Shown here one piece after another: positions 1 to 9,939 of a stretch of 64,000 nt of DNA; positions within the stretch are counted from its first letter, which is position 1, and every line of letters starts with the position of its first letter. The notes beneath the pieces are model-generated. The model searched no databases. It was not told the DNA's origin and saw nothing but the letters and a program-made list of their open reading frames with translations. The stretch comes from Hygrocybe punicea (taxonomy: Eukaryota > Basidiomycota > Agaricomycetes > Agaricales > Hygrophoraceae): NCBI GenBank assembly GCA_963556145.1, contig OY744463.1, positions 2,232,001-2,296,000 on the forward strand. The letters are read 5' to 3'. Both the position numbers and the translations under genes were made by a program.

Positions 1-447
1 AGCCTGGACCATCTCAGTTGGCGCAGGATATATCCTGGGAACATCAGCCTGGACCATCTCAGTTGGCCCAGGATATATCCTGGGAACACCAGCCTGGACC
101 ATCTCAGTTGGCCCAGGATATATCCTGGGAACACCAGCCTGGACCATCTCAGTTGGCCCAGGATATATTCTGGGAACACCAGCCTGGACCATCTCAGTTG
201 GCCCAAGATATATCCTGAGAACATCAGCCTGGACATGTCAATTGGGCCAGGATATATCCTGGGAACACCAGCCTGGACCATCTCAGTTGGCCCAGGATAT
301 ATCCTGGAAACACCAGCCTGGACCATCTCAGTTGGCCCAAAATATATCCTGGGAACATCAGGCTGGACCATCTCAGTTGGCCCAGGATATATCCTGGGAA
401 CATCAGCCTGGACCATCTCAGTTGAACCAGGATATATCTCAGCCTGA
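1..447. repeat. 45-bp minisatellite array with a dyad in each unit
   Basis: About ten tandem copies of a 45-bp unit run from the window edge to about 447, so the array probably continues to the left. Most units contain the 18-bp perfect palindrome CCCAGGATATATCCTGGG; the rest of the unit is a spacer around CAGCCTGGACCATCTCAG. Because 45 is a multiple of three and the units lack stops, all frames give 15-residue repeat peptides. There is no start context, non-repeat domain or codon signal, so I read it as non-coding. The last unit degrades at about 430-450. Confidence 0.9.
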
Positions 448-589
448 TTCAGCTATCCCCAAGTCAGTTGGGTGATCTCATTTTCAGGCATCCCAAGTGA
501 GTTGGTAATATCTTGCTGAATCTGGTGCTGAGTCCGTATCATCAATATATCACGAATCCGGACCAACCCGATGCCGCCATTCGACTTGC
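448..589. other. Short unique spacer
   Basis: This AT-balanced stretch between the minisatellite and the leader repeat holds no ORF, RNA gene or repeat that I can support. Confidence 0.5.
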
Positions 590-1420
590 ATTCGAACCCG
601 ACGTAACCCGACGCAACCCGACGTGACGTGACGTGACGTGACCCGACGTGACCGACATAACCCGACGTATGCCACTTCATCACAGCCGCTCTCAGACCAA
701 ATCCGGCAGCCTCAAACGCCTCGGAGTTCCAATTCCAGGAGATGGATCTCTTCGGACTCAATCCCCGACTTCGGATTTACTTTATTTATGCATCCCATCG
801 TCCTTTCGGAGATATGTAGGACTTTCTAGATCTTTTCCTTGCATATTCGTTTTCCCCTCCATTTCCTGTCTTCGTTGCTTTGCAACCCCCCTTTCCACAT
901 CCCCATTCCAACCTTTCTTTGTAGCTTACCATCGGCCGAAGTAGACACGTCCGAAAGTAGATTACTGTTTCCTGTACTATAAAAACGGTCTCCGACGACC
1001 GTACAAAATAAGATACCCTTAGTCCCCATTTTCCCTTCAGTCAGAATCGCCTTTTAATCCCTTCAAATGCTCGTCCATGTAGACCCTTAGCTTTTTATAG
1101 TCCTCTTCGTCGTCTTCATCGTTGTTTCCGTATATTCGTTCATCGTTTCCGACCTGACCCGACCTGACCCGCCGTACCCGACATTGTCGGCATCGTCGGG
1201 TTCTTTATTATTTGTCCGTTTTCACTCCGTTCATCGCCGGCTTCGTCGTTATTAGTCCAGTTTTACGCGGCGGCTTTACTTTTACTAACATTTCACTTTC
1301 ACTTCACTTATTATTCCCGACACTGATTTATCCAGTCACTTCTACGCTGACACCCACAGGTTAGGATCTTTATATTATTTCTACATATAGTTCCGAAGCC
1401 ACCAAGAACCCGCATCTACA
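590..1420 (+). repeat. LTR-like leader repeat, copy A
   Basis: The copy begins with clustered AACCCGACG motifs (about 590-670) and carries a TATA box (CTATAAAAA, 977-985). Immediately after come a hairpin (ACGGTC 985-990 with GACCGT 997-1002) and an AAAATAAG stretch. It ends with a conserved block around 1330-1375 (CACTTCTACGCTGACACCCA, then TTAGGATC). A diverged second copy lies at 3590-4294 and resumes at 13205-13310. A TATA box so close to a polyA-like signal is typical of LTRs, but a transposon promoter and leader would also fit. No primer-binding site or target duplication was established. Confidence 0.6.
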
Positions 1421-1524
1421 ACGACACCACCTGCAGTACAGTTCAGGCAATCCTTGTGCGTCGCAAACTCCGACAATGGTTCGCATGTGAGAATCGCTTG
1501 CCGTAGGTCGTTTATTCTTTCATT

Positions 1525-3238
1525 TTGCCCTTCCTCTCACTACTGTTCAGATGTCTGGCTCATGTAGTTAATTTAGCGGTGATTGATTTTATGTCACACA
1601 TTACAAAGATCGCTGCGACAGAAAATACCACAGCAATCTGGGAATACGACCTCTCTTCTCCTGGGAATCGTATTCTCGGTGGATCACTGGATGTTATTTC
1701 AGCAATCCGCACTTTGGCAATCAAGGTATTTGTTCACTTTTCGGTCAATAATGTGCTTATCTTGCTTTTCTCTACAGATTCAATCCTCTGGCCAGCGTAT
1801 CGAATATTTTGAAAGGCTCCAAGTGCAGTGCGGCACCAATACACCCCTACGCATCCCTCTGCATGGAAACACTCGATGGGGTACAGCATATGGCATGTTA
1901 GCTCGGGCGCATGATTTACGCCAGGTCTGTCTTTTGTTGTTATGTATCAATTACCATTCTCAGCCACTGTTACCCAGGCCATAAAACTTTTCATTGCATC
2001 CGCTGATGAATTGTATGGTCCCATTATGACAATTCGTCGTGATGGAAAGATTATCAAAAAAATCCCATGGTCAGCGTTTCAACTCAAGCAGACTGACTGG
2101 GAGCGTGTCGTTGATGCACAAGCCATCCTCGCGGTACCCGAAACCTGGCACTGTTGTTTGAAAGATCCCCTGATTTTTTTGTGTGCAGGATGCCAATCGG
2201 ATACAGCAATATTTTTCAGCTGAACGAAAGCCGACACTTTGGCGTGCTCTCCCTGCCTTGGAACGTCTACAAACTGCTTGGGAAGCAAAACGGGATGACC
2301 CCAAATATTCAGTTTACAAGGCCGCACTCACTGATGGACTCGAGAAGATAAAAAAATATTATACGAAGTTCGATGAGAAGCCGGCTTACATTCTTGCATT
2401 AGGTTCATGTCTGACGAGTGTGTATGGTTACGGTGCTCACAAATTTGACAGTACTACACCCGTATTACAAGCTCAACTACATCAAAATTGCTTGGGGAGG
2501 TGCAGAGGAACAAGCAGCCGAAATAGAGGCAGGAAATCTCAAAGCAAAGAACTGGCAAGAGGAGGCCGAAAAACTTCTTGAAGAAACCGTACGTAGCAGT
2601 GTTTACTCAAGCATGTTGACCTTGACAACTCGCAAAGATGGAAGCCTATCACAGTGACACTCCATCATCAGTCTCAACGCCGTCTATACCCACTGTGGAC
2701 AGTTCTCACACACTCCTTGAAGACATGGACGAGTACGATCTGCACCGCCGAGTTTTACTCACGCAGTCAATTCATAACGAAGGATGGAGAGCAGAGTTAC
2801 GCCGCTATCTTACCGACATCCCTCAGGACGTAACAAAGGACACTGACATTGTGGAATGGTGGGCGGTTGGTGGATAATTAGCGAACCGTGTTACCATTTA
2901 CTAACATATTCTATCAGACTCATGCAAAACTCTATCCTACACTGGCAAAGATCGCCCTTGATGTCCTCCCTGTCCAGGCATCGTCAGTCCCATGTGAACG
3001 CTTGTTCTCCGCTGGTAAGGAAGTTGCTAGTGACCAGCGATCACGGCTGGGCGCTGAGCGGTTCGAGGAACTTCAGGTCCTGAAGTTCGGCTGGCGGGGC
3101 TCACTTGTGGACTTAGCAGCTTGGAACTCCTCCCAAGTACAGGAGATAGAACTGGATGATTTTGTTGAGATGCTTCGCCTGGACACAGAAGACGAAGCAT
3201 GGGATGTTCATGAAGATGAAATCCACGAAGCTGATTAG
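1525..3238 (+). pseudogene. hAT-family transposase, N-terminally truncated
   Basis: Several exons separated by short introns encode the C-terminal half of a hAT transposase. The order is a segment with AHVVNLAV near the start, the HGNTRWGTAYGML block (about 1860-1900), a helical insertion region, and the hAT dimerisation domain near 2950-3100 with SSVPCERLFSAGKEVASDQR. The gene ends at 3238 with an acidic tail. The part that should carry the first catalytic Asp and a BED finger is missing, because the sequence before 1525 is the leader repeat. hAT transposases perform cut-and-paste transposition with 8-bp target duplications. This copy is probably inactive. No terminal inverted repeats were identified. 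Confidence 0.75.
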
Positions 3239-3589
3239 TCTCTGGTGATTGTGTAGTATCCCATGTGCTAGTTACATATTATGAATGGTTGTCTTTGCGG
3301 CTCTTTACCATGCTGGTATTCAAGTTTTCACTGGCACGTTTTCAGGTTATCATGTTTTCACTGCATCTACGGCTACCTTGGATACTTCCGTCCCTCGGCC
3401 GCCTAATGTAAGAGACAATGCCACACCTGTAACCTGTTCCTCACCAACCACTTCTGTGATGAGTCAACACGACGGACTGCAATCTCTCCTCTTTGGCCTC
3501 GTGCGCTTTGCCAACTGCATTGGCCACCACCCACTCAAACATCTCATCCTCACCGCTGTAGAGGGTCCTCGACCCTCTGAGGCCGTAAC
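3239..3589. other. Spacer between hAT remnant and leader copy B
   Basis: No gene is supported here. Near 3550-3590 an inverted motif (CTGTAGAGGGTCC and CCTCTGAGGCC) resembles, in reverse orientation, the block at about 13175-13200. The two may be pieces of the same repeat family. Confidence 0.4.
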
Positions 3590-4294
3590 ATCGATATCTA
3601 GCGAATCCGCTCGAACCCGACGTCTCTAGCAATCTACGTTCGAACCCGACGCAACCCGACGCAACCCGATGCATACCGACTAGCACGGCCGCTCACGTAC
3701 CTGGTCGGTCTATCCCCTAAACTCGCGGAACTTCAAATATCAAAGATAGATCTCATCGGACTGGGATCCTGACATCGGACTTGCCTTATTCACGCCTAGC
3801 GTCTCCCTTATGGGGATATAGTAAAGTACTTTGCATCTTTTACGGTTTTTTATATCTTCCACCCATTTTCCCTGTCATCGTCACCTCGCAACGCTCTTCC
3901 TACTTCCCCATTTTTATTCTCCTTTGTTTCCTCTCATTGGCCGAGGACTCTCGTCCGAAGCTAGGTACAGAACTTTGTAGTATAAAAACGGTGCCCAAGC
4001 ACCGTCTCAAAATAAGAAACCAGTTCCCCCATTTCCTCTCTCTGAGAATTAGTCTCTTAGTAAAATACATCGCACATATTACTCGTCGGTTTCCTCAACG
4101 CTCTCCCCGTCCTTCTACCGTCTTAATCTCTACGTTTCTCGTCACCCGACACCCGACCCGCCGTACCCGACATCGTCGGCTTCGTCGGCTTCGATCGGTC
4201 TCGATAGATTTCAATAGTTTACTCGGCGGTGTGACGGCGAGTGAGGTTGTAGACCCGAATGGGAATCTACGGAAAGGGTGATCAGCTAAGAAGT
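3590..4294 (+). repeat. LTR-like leader repeat, copy B (left part)
   Basis: This is a diverged copy of 590-1200, with AACCCGACG clusters at 3640-3670, a TATA box at 3981-3987, a hairpin of 7-bp stem and 4-nt loop (ACGGTGC 3988-3994, GCACCGT 3999-4005), then AAAATAAG. The copy is cut at 4294/4295 by the foldback element and the conserved end block is found again at 13205-13310. Several open frames cross it, but nothing resembles a protein. Confidence 0.6.
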
Positions 4295-4301
4295 GATCAG
4301 A
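4295..4301. repeat. Target-site duplication, left copy
   Basis: GATCAGA directly precedes the left end of the foldback element and is repeated exactly at 12653-12659 directly after the right end. Confidence 0.75.
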
Positions 4302-4485
4302 CAGTAGACCCAGTCGTTTTGGTTAACCCAATCGCAGATATAGTTGCAAAAGGTAGGTACACATAGCGCAGTTGCTTGCTGGGGGGGTAGCTGCAGTAGA
4401 CCCAGTCGTTTTGGTTAACCCAATCGCAGATATAGTTGCAAAAGGTAGGTACACATAGCGCAGTTGCTTGCTGGGGGGGTAGGTT
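4302..4485. repeat. Tandem duplication of the left terminus
   Basis: The first about 92 bp of the element occur twice in a row, starting at 4302 and at 4394 (each beginning CAGTAGACCCAGTCG and ending in a run of G). The right end has only one copy, at about 12563-12652. Confidence 0.8.
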
Positions 4486-4559
4486 AACCCAAGAGACAGC
4501 TCTTGCTGGGGAAATGTGGGGTGGTAGGTTGACCCAGGTACAGCTCTTGCTGGTCAAGG

Positions 4560-6500
4560 GTGGCAGGGTGGGTCAACCCAGTGTCAGCTCTGCCATGGGG
4601 TAGGTTAACCCAGGACAGCTATTCTGGGAAGGTTGGGTTGACCCAGGTCCAGCTGTGCAAGCAACGTGGGTTGACCTGGGTTGACCGTGGACCAGCTCTT
4701 GCTGCAGGCTTGGGTTGACCTGGGTCCAGCTGTTGCTGCAGCACTGGGTTGACCCAGGCCCAGCACTTCCTGCAGGGTGGGGTGGCTGGGGTCCAGGTAT
4801 TGCTGCAGCACCGGGTTTACCAGGGTTCAGCTATTGCTGCAGCACTTGGTTGACCGGGGTCCAGATATTGCTGTGGCACCAGGTTGACCCAGATCCAGCA
4901 CTTGCTGCAGGGCTTGGGTTGACCTGGGTCCAGCTATTGCTGCAGCACTGGGTTGATCTGGTTCCAGCACTTGCTTTGGGGCTTGGGTTGACCCGGGTCC
5001 AGCTCTCCCTACAGGCTTGGGTTGACCGGGGTCCAGCTATTGCTGCAGCACTGGGTTGACCAGGGTTCAGGTATTGCTGCAGCACTGGGTTGACCGGGGT
5101 CCAGCTATTGCTGCAGGACCGGGTTGACCTCGGTCCAGCACTTGCTGCGGGGCTTGGGTTGACCCAGGTCCAGCTCTTCCTGCAGGCTTGGGTTGACCTG
5201 AGTCCAGCTATTGCTGCAGCACTGGGTTGACCGGGGTCCAGATATTGCTGCAGCACTGGGTTGACCCAGATCCAGCACTCGCTGCAGGGCTGGGGTTGAC
5301 TGGGGTCTAGATATTGCTGCAGCACTGGGTTGACTGGGGTCCAGCACTTGCTGCAGCACTGGGTTGACCAGGGTTCAGCTATTGCTGCAGCACTGGGTTG
5401 ACCAGGGTCCAGATATTGCTGTGGCACCAGGTTGACCCAGATCCAGCACTTGCTGCAGGGCTTGGGTTGACCTGGGTCCAGCTATTGCTGCAGCACTGGG
5501 TTGATCTGGTTCCAGCACTTGCTTTGGGGCTTGGGTTGACCCGGGTCCAGCTCTCCCTACAGGCTTGGGTTGACCGGGGTCCAGCTATTGCTGCAGCACT
5601 GGGTTGACCGGGGTCCAGCTATTGCTGCAGGACCGGGTTGACCTCGGTCCAGCACTTGCTGCGGGGCTTGGGTTGACCCAGGTCCAGCTCTTCCTGCAGG
5701 CTTGGGTTGACCTGAGTCCAGCTATTGCTGCAGCACTGGGTTGACCCAGATCCAGCACTCGCTGCAGGGCTGGGGTTGACTGGGGTCTAGATATTGCTGC
5801 AGCACTGGGTTGACCGGGGTCCAGATATTGCTGCAACACCGGGTTGACCTGGATCCAGCATTCGCTGCAGGGCTGGGGTTGACCCAGGTCCAGCTCTTCC
5901 TGCAGGCTTGGGTTGACCTGGGTCCAGCTATTGCTGCAGCACCAGGTTGACCGGGGTCCAGATATTGCTGCAGCACTGGGTTGACCTGGGTCCAGCACTT
6001 GCTGCAGCACTGGGTTGACCGGGGTCCAGATATTGCTGCAGCACTGGGTTGACCCAGATCCAGCACTCACTGCCGGGCTGGGGTTGACCAGGGTCTAGAT
6101 ATTGCTGCAGCACCAGGTTGACCGGGGTCCAGCACTTGCTGCGGGGCTTGGGTTGACCCAGGTCCCACTCTTCCTGCAGGCTTGGGTTGACCGGGCTCCA
6201 GCTATTGCTGCAGCACTGGGTTGACCTGGGTCCAGCACTTGCTGCAGGGCTTGTGTTGACCAGGGTCCAGCTCTTGCTGCAGCACTTTGTTGACCCACAT
6301 CCAGCACTCACTGTAGGGTAGGTTGATTGGGGTCCAGCCTGTCCTGTAGCATTGCATTGACCCCAGACCCACCCATGTCGCAGGTTTGGATTCATGAGGG
6401 TCTGGCCATTGCTCCAGCATTGGGTTGACATGGCCCTGCTCTTGCTGCAGAATAAGGTTGACCCTGGCCCAGCTCTCACTGCAGGATTAGGTTTACCAGG
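4560..6500 (-). repeat. 34-bp minisatellite, left arm
   Basis: About 55 degenerate 34-bp units carry GGGTTGACC, GGTCCAGC and the 10-bp palindrome TGCTGCAGCA. Because 34 is not a multiple of three, the unit cycles through the frames and produces stop-free reading frames up to about 220 codons with Gln, Pro, Ser and Trp repeats. They are best treated as non-coding. A higher-order duplication with 548-bp offset is visible (about 4861 and 5409). Confidence 0.85.
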
Positions 6501-6953
6501 ATCCCGCTTTTGCTTTGACACGGGCTCAGCCACATCCCACTCAGCCTGCATGTATTTAATGTTGACAACATTGCCAGAGCTCACAACAACTCAAGCCAAT
6601 ATTTATTCAGAAAATGCAATATCCGGTAAAGAAAATGTCTCAGTTTCTTCAAATGTAATATAATTTCAAATGCAATAATTCAAAGCACAGATAATACCAA
6701 AATTACAACATTCTTATTTTGAAAATGCACAATCTCTCACTCTTAGCTTTATCTCTCACATGAGCTACTTATTCCCAAACAAAATTTATATATATAACAA
6801 CCAGAAATTACCCCACTTGGAATTTTGTGCCTTTTTTATTTAATATTACTCAAATCTCAATTGGAATCAGTACACAAACACTCACTATTACTTAGAATGG
6901 ACATATCAAATTAATTATTATTTTATCCAAATACACAATTAAATAATAAAGGG
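6501..6953. other. AT-rich arm segment, left
   Basis: This AT-rich DNA contains no gene. It is the inverted counterpart of about 9480-9850: the stretches around AATATTTATTCAGAA and around CCACTTGGAATTTTG have reverse-complement partners there, with clear divergence. Confidence 0.65.
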
Positions 6954-7185
6954 GTTGGGGGGGAGGAAGGTAGGTGTGAGTGGGACTGGGACTGGGACTG
7001 GGACTGGGACTGGAAGTGGGTGTGGGTGTGGGTGTGGGTATGGGTATGGGTGTGGGTGTGGGAGAACGGAGTGGGAGTGGGAGTGGGAGAAGGGAGGGTG
7101 AAGGGCAGGATGGAAGGGAGGAGGGAGGGGCAGCAGGGAGTGGGAGTGGGAGAGGCAGAGGAAGAGGGAGGAGACGAGGGCGGAG
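6954..7185. repeat. Purine-rich low-complexity block, left
   Basis: Strongly strand-biased GGGACT, GGGTGT and GGGAGT repeats. The pyrimidine-rich partner lies at about 9175-9470 in inverted orientation. Open frames of Gly/Val or Ser/Pro/Leu repeats across it are artefacts of composition. Confidence 0.8.
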
Positions 7186-7189
7186 GGGT

Positions 7190-7580
7190 GGGATGTACAT
7201 ACCTGTTGCGTTCCCGTTGCCCTCGTCGTCTTCGTCTACGTCTCCGCCGTCCTCGTCCCCGTCGTCCCCGTCCCCGCCGTTCTGGTCCCTGTCGTTCCCG
7301 TTCCCGTCGTTCCTCTCGTTGTCGTCATCGTCCTCGTTGTCGTCGTCATCCCCCGTAGTCCTCGTCGTCCGCTGGATCGTCGTCGTCGTCTCCGTCGTCC
7401 TGTCGTCTCTTCGCTGGCCGTCTCCGTCCCCGTCGTCTTCCCTGGCTGGCCGTCTGTGCCCTCATCGCCTCTGTCCTCGTCGTTGCCTGCCATCCGCCGT
7501 TTCGGCCCTTCAGTTTGGCGTTGACGTGACGTGGCGCGGGCAAGCGTGTTGCGGTCCATTCCCGGCACGGCAATGAGAAA
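7190..7580. repeat. CGTCGTC-rich low-complexity block, left
   Basis: A run of CGTCGTC, CCGTC and CTCGTC words. The reverse complement, about 8790-9170, matches over long stretches (for example around CATCCCCCGTAGTCCTCG). It yields spurious Arg/Ser or Thr/Arg-rich frames. Confidence 0.75.
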
Positions 7581-8650
7581 GTTCTACATAAAAACAACAA
7601 TATTAGCTAGCATAGTAATGGATAATAAATTTGAGAAATCTACTTACCTTCTACTTGATTTTGCTGCTGCTGTTTTCGTGGACGCATCGTGGAGTACGCG
7701 ACGAATCGCCGACGATTGAACGCACGCCGGAGGTTGCCGATTGCCCAAACGGGTGCGAGTTGCCTTATATGTAAGCATGATCTGACTTTTCTCAATGTTA
7801 TTGCATAGAGCACAACAACTTTGTAACACATTTAAGACCATGAGGGGATAGAAGTAGCCTATAACTACATCCTCCCCAAATTTTGTATTTTATTATGGCC
7901 TACATAGAGAGATATTTATGATTCATTGATACCTCCCTGCCAATTTCAGACCCTTAAAGTGCAACTTTACCAATATTGCTCTGAAAAATATGAAAATAAT
8001 TGTGAAACTACTATGTAAAGTATCTATTGTATTGATGATCAGTGCCTGGCACTTGGTGGTCCCAGAAATCTGTTGTAGCCAAGAAATGAAAGGTTCAGAG
8101 TAAAGCTGAAGTTTGGACTCGGTTGATGGGTCAGCCACAATGCACAATTCTGTGCATTTGCTTGGCTGCAACAAAGGTCCTGGTCCACCAACAATCAGGC
8201 ACTTATGTGTACCACAATGAGTACTTCTTCAAGTACTCCTTAGATTAATTTCAGATTTTTAAGACAAAGTTAGATCATTAAGGGTCCAATTCTGGCAGAG
8301 GAATGGAATAAATGGTGAATAGCTCTTTACGCAGGGCCGAATAAAATACAAAATTTGACATGAGGGTAGGTATACTATATTTACATCTTTTGAGGATCTG
8401 ACTTTGGGTATGCATGCATTGTTGTGCATGCCAGAAGATTCAAAAGCTTCAGCCACACATCCATGTTTGGCAACTCGAACCCGTTTGGGAAATCGGCAAC
8501 TGCCGGTTGGCTTTCACGCGACTTCAAACGACTCGTTTTCAACAACGCGTCAACAACAGGAACGCGTCAACAACAGGAAACGGGTGCAGAAGAGCACCCA
8601 AGGTAATGTCTTTTTTGAATTTTTTGTGAGTTGTATGCTAATGTTTATAA
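7581..8650. other. Central spacer of the foldback element
   Basis: No protein or RNA gene is recognisable. A short inner inverted match (GTTGCCGAT..CCCAAACGGGT near 7730-7760, with its partner near 8465-8500) marks the innermost homology. The remaining 7770-8450 is unique within this window. Confidence 0.5.
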
Positions 8651-9175
8651 TGATTGCAGCTACACCCACGACAAACACAGGCGAACCCAACACCAGCCCA
8701 GAAAACAACGCCACGGCCACCCCAGCAAACAGAACGGATGCCGATGAAAACGGCCACGGAAACGAGGCCGCGAGGCCGGGTACGAGGATGCGCCAACGAC
8801 CGAGACAGACGTCCGAGACAACCACAGCGGCAACGACGAGGACAGAGACGACGAGGGCAGAGACGGCCAGCCAGGGGACAACAACGGGACGGAGACGGCC
8901 AGCGAGAGGACAACAGGATGACGGAGACGACAGGACGAGGGAGACGACGACGACGATCCAGCGGACGACGAGGACTACGGGGGATGACGACGACAACGAG
9001 GACGATGACGACGACGAGGGGAACGACGGGAACGGGAACGACAGGGACCGGAACGCGGAGACGGGGACGATGGGGACGGGGACGATGGGGACGGGGACGG
9101 CGGGGACGGGGACGACGGAGACGTAGACGAAGACGATGAGGACGAGGGGAACGCAACGGGTACGTACATCCCACT
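8651..9175. repeat. CGACGA-rich low-complexity block, right
   Basis: This is the inverted partner of 7190-7580, extended on the inner side. One frame, 8404-9126, stays open for 240 codons and reads as Thr/Arg/Asp/Gly repeats. It lacks any domain, so I do not call it a gene. Confidence 0.7.
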
Positions 9176-9475
9176 CTCCGCCCACTCCTCCTCCCACTCC
9201 TCCTCCCACTCCTCCTCCCTCTCCCTCTCCCTCTCCCTCTCCCTGCTGCCCTTGCCTCCTGCCTTCCCACCTTCCCACTTCTCCCACTCCCACTCCCTTC
9301 TCCCACTCCCACCTTCCTCCACTCCCACTCCCACCTTCCTCCCACTCCACACTCACCTTCCTCCCACTCCACACCCACCTTCCTCCCACACCCACACCCA
9401 CCTTCCTCCCACACCCACACCCTTCCTCCCAGTCCACACCCACCTTCCTCTCACCTGCCTCCTGCCCTTTACTAT
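9176..9475. repeat. Pyrimidine-rich low-complexity block, right
   Basis: CTCCCACTCC and CACCTTCCTCC repeats, inverted partner of the purine-rich block at 6954-7185. Confidence 0.8.
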
Positions 9476-9850
9476 TTAATTATGTATTTTAATAATCATT
9501 AAATGTATGTGTCTATTGTAAGTAATAGTAAGGTTATATATATTGATTCCAATAGAGAATTGAGCAATATTAAATAGAAAAGCACAATATTCCAAGTGGG
9601 GTAATTTCTGGTTTTGCCATAGATTGGCATTGGGGATAAGTAGCTCCTGTAATGGCTGATGGCTGATAGTAAAAGTAAGATATTGTGCAGTGTCAAAATA
9701 ATAATTGTGTAATTTTGCTATTCCCTGTGCTGTTAATAATTGCATTCAAATTATATTACATCGTACATTTATGTGAAGTACAGATTGAAACATTTTGATT
9801 ACTTTATATATATGGCAGGTTCTGAATAAATATTGGTTTGAGCTGTTGTG
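9476..9850. other. AT-rich arm segment, right
   Basis: This is the reverse-complement counterpart of 6501-6953, diverged, with no gene. Confidence 0.6.
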
Positions 9851-9939
9851 AGCTCTGTCAATGTTGTCAACATTAAATACATGCAGGCAGAGTGGGATGT
9901 GGCTGGGCCCATGTCAAAGCAAAAGCGGGCTCCTGGTCA

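Noticed and set aside
1..447. CRISPR-like array
   Set aside because: There is no alternation of constant repeat and unique spacer; the whole 45-bp unit is repeated, and the organism is a fungus.
8404..9443. Thr/Arg-rich or Ser/Pro-rich ORFs in the foldback centre
   Set aside because: Both strands and several frames are open at once, as expected for CGACGA and CTCCCA low-complexity DNA; no domain.
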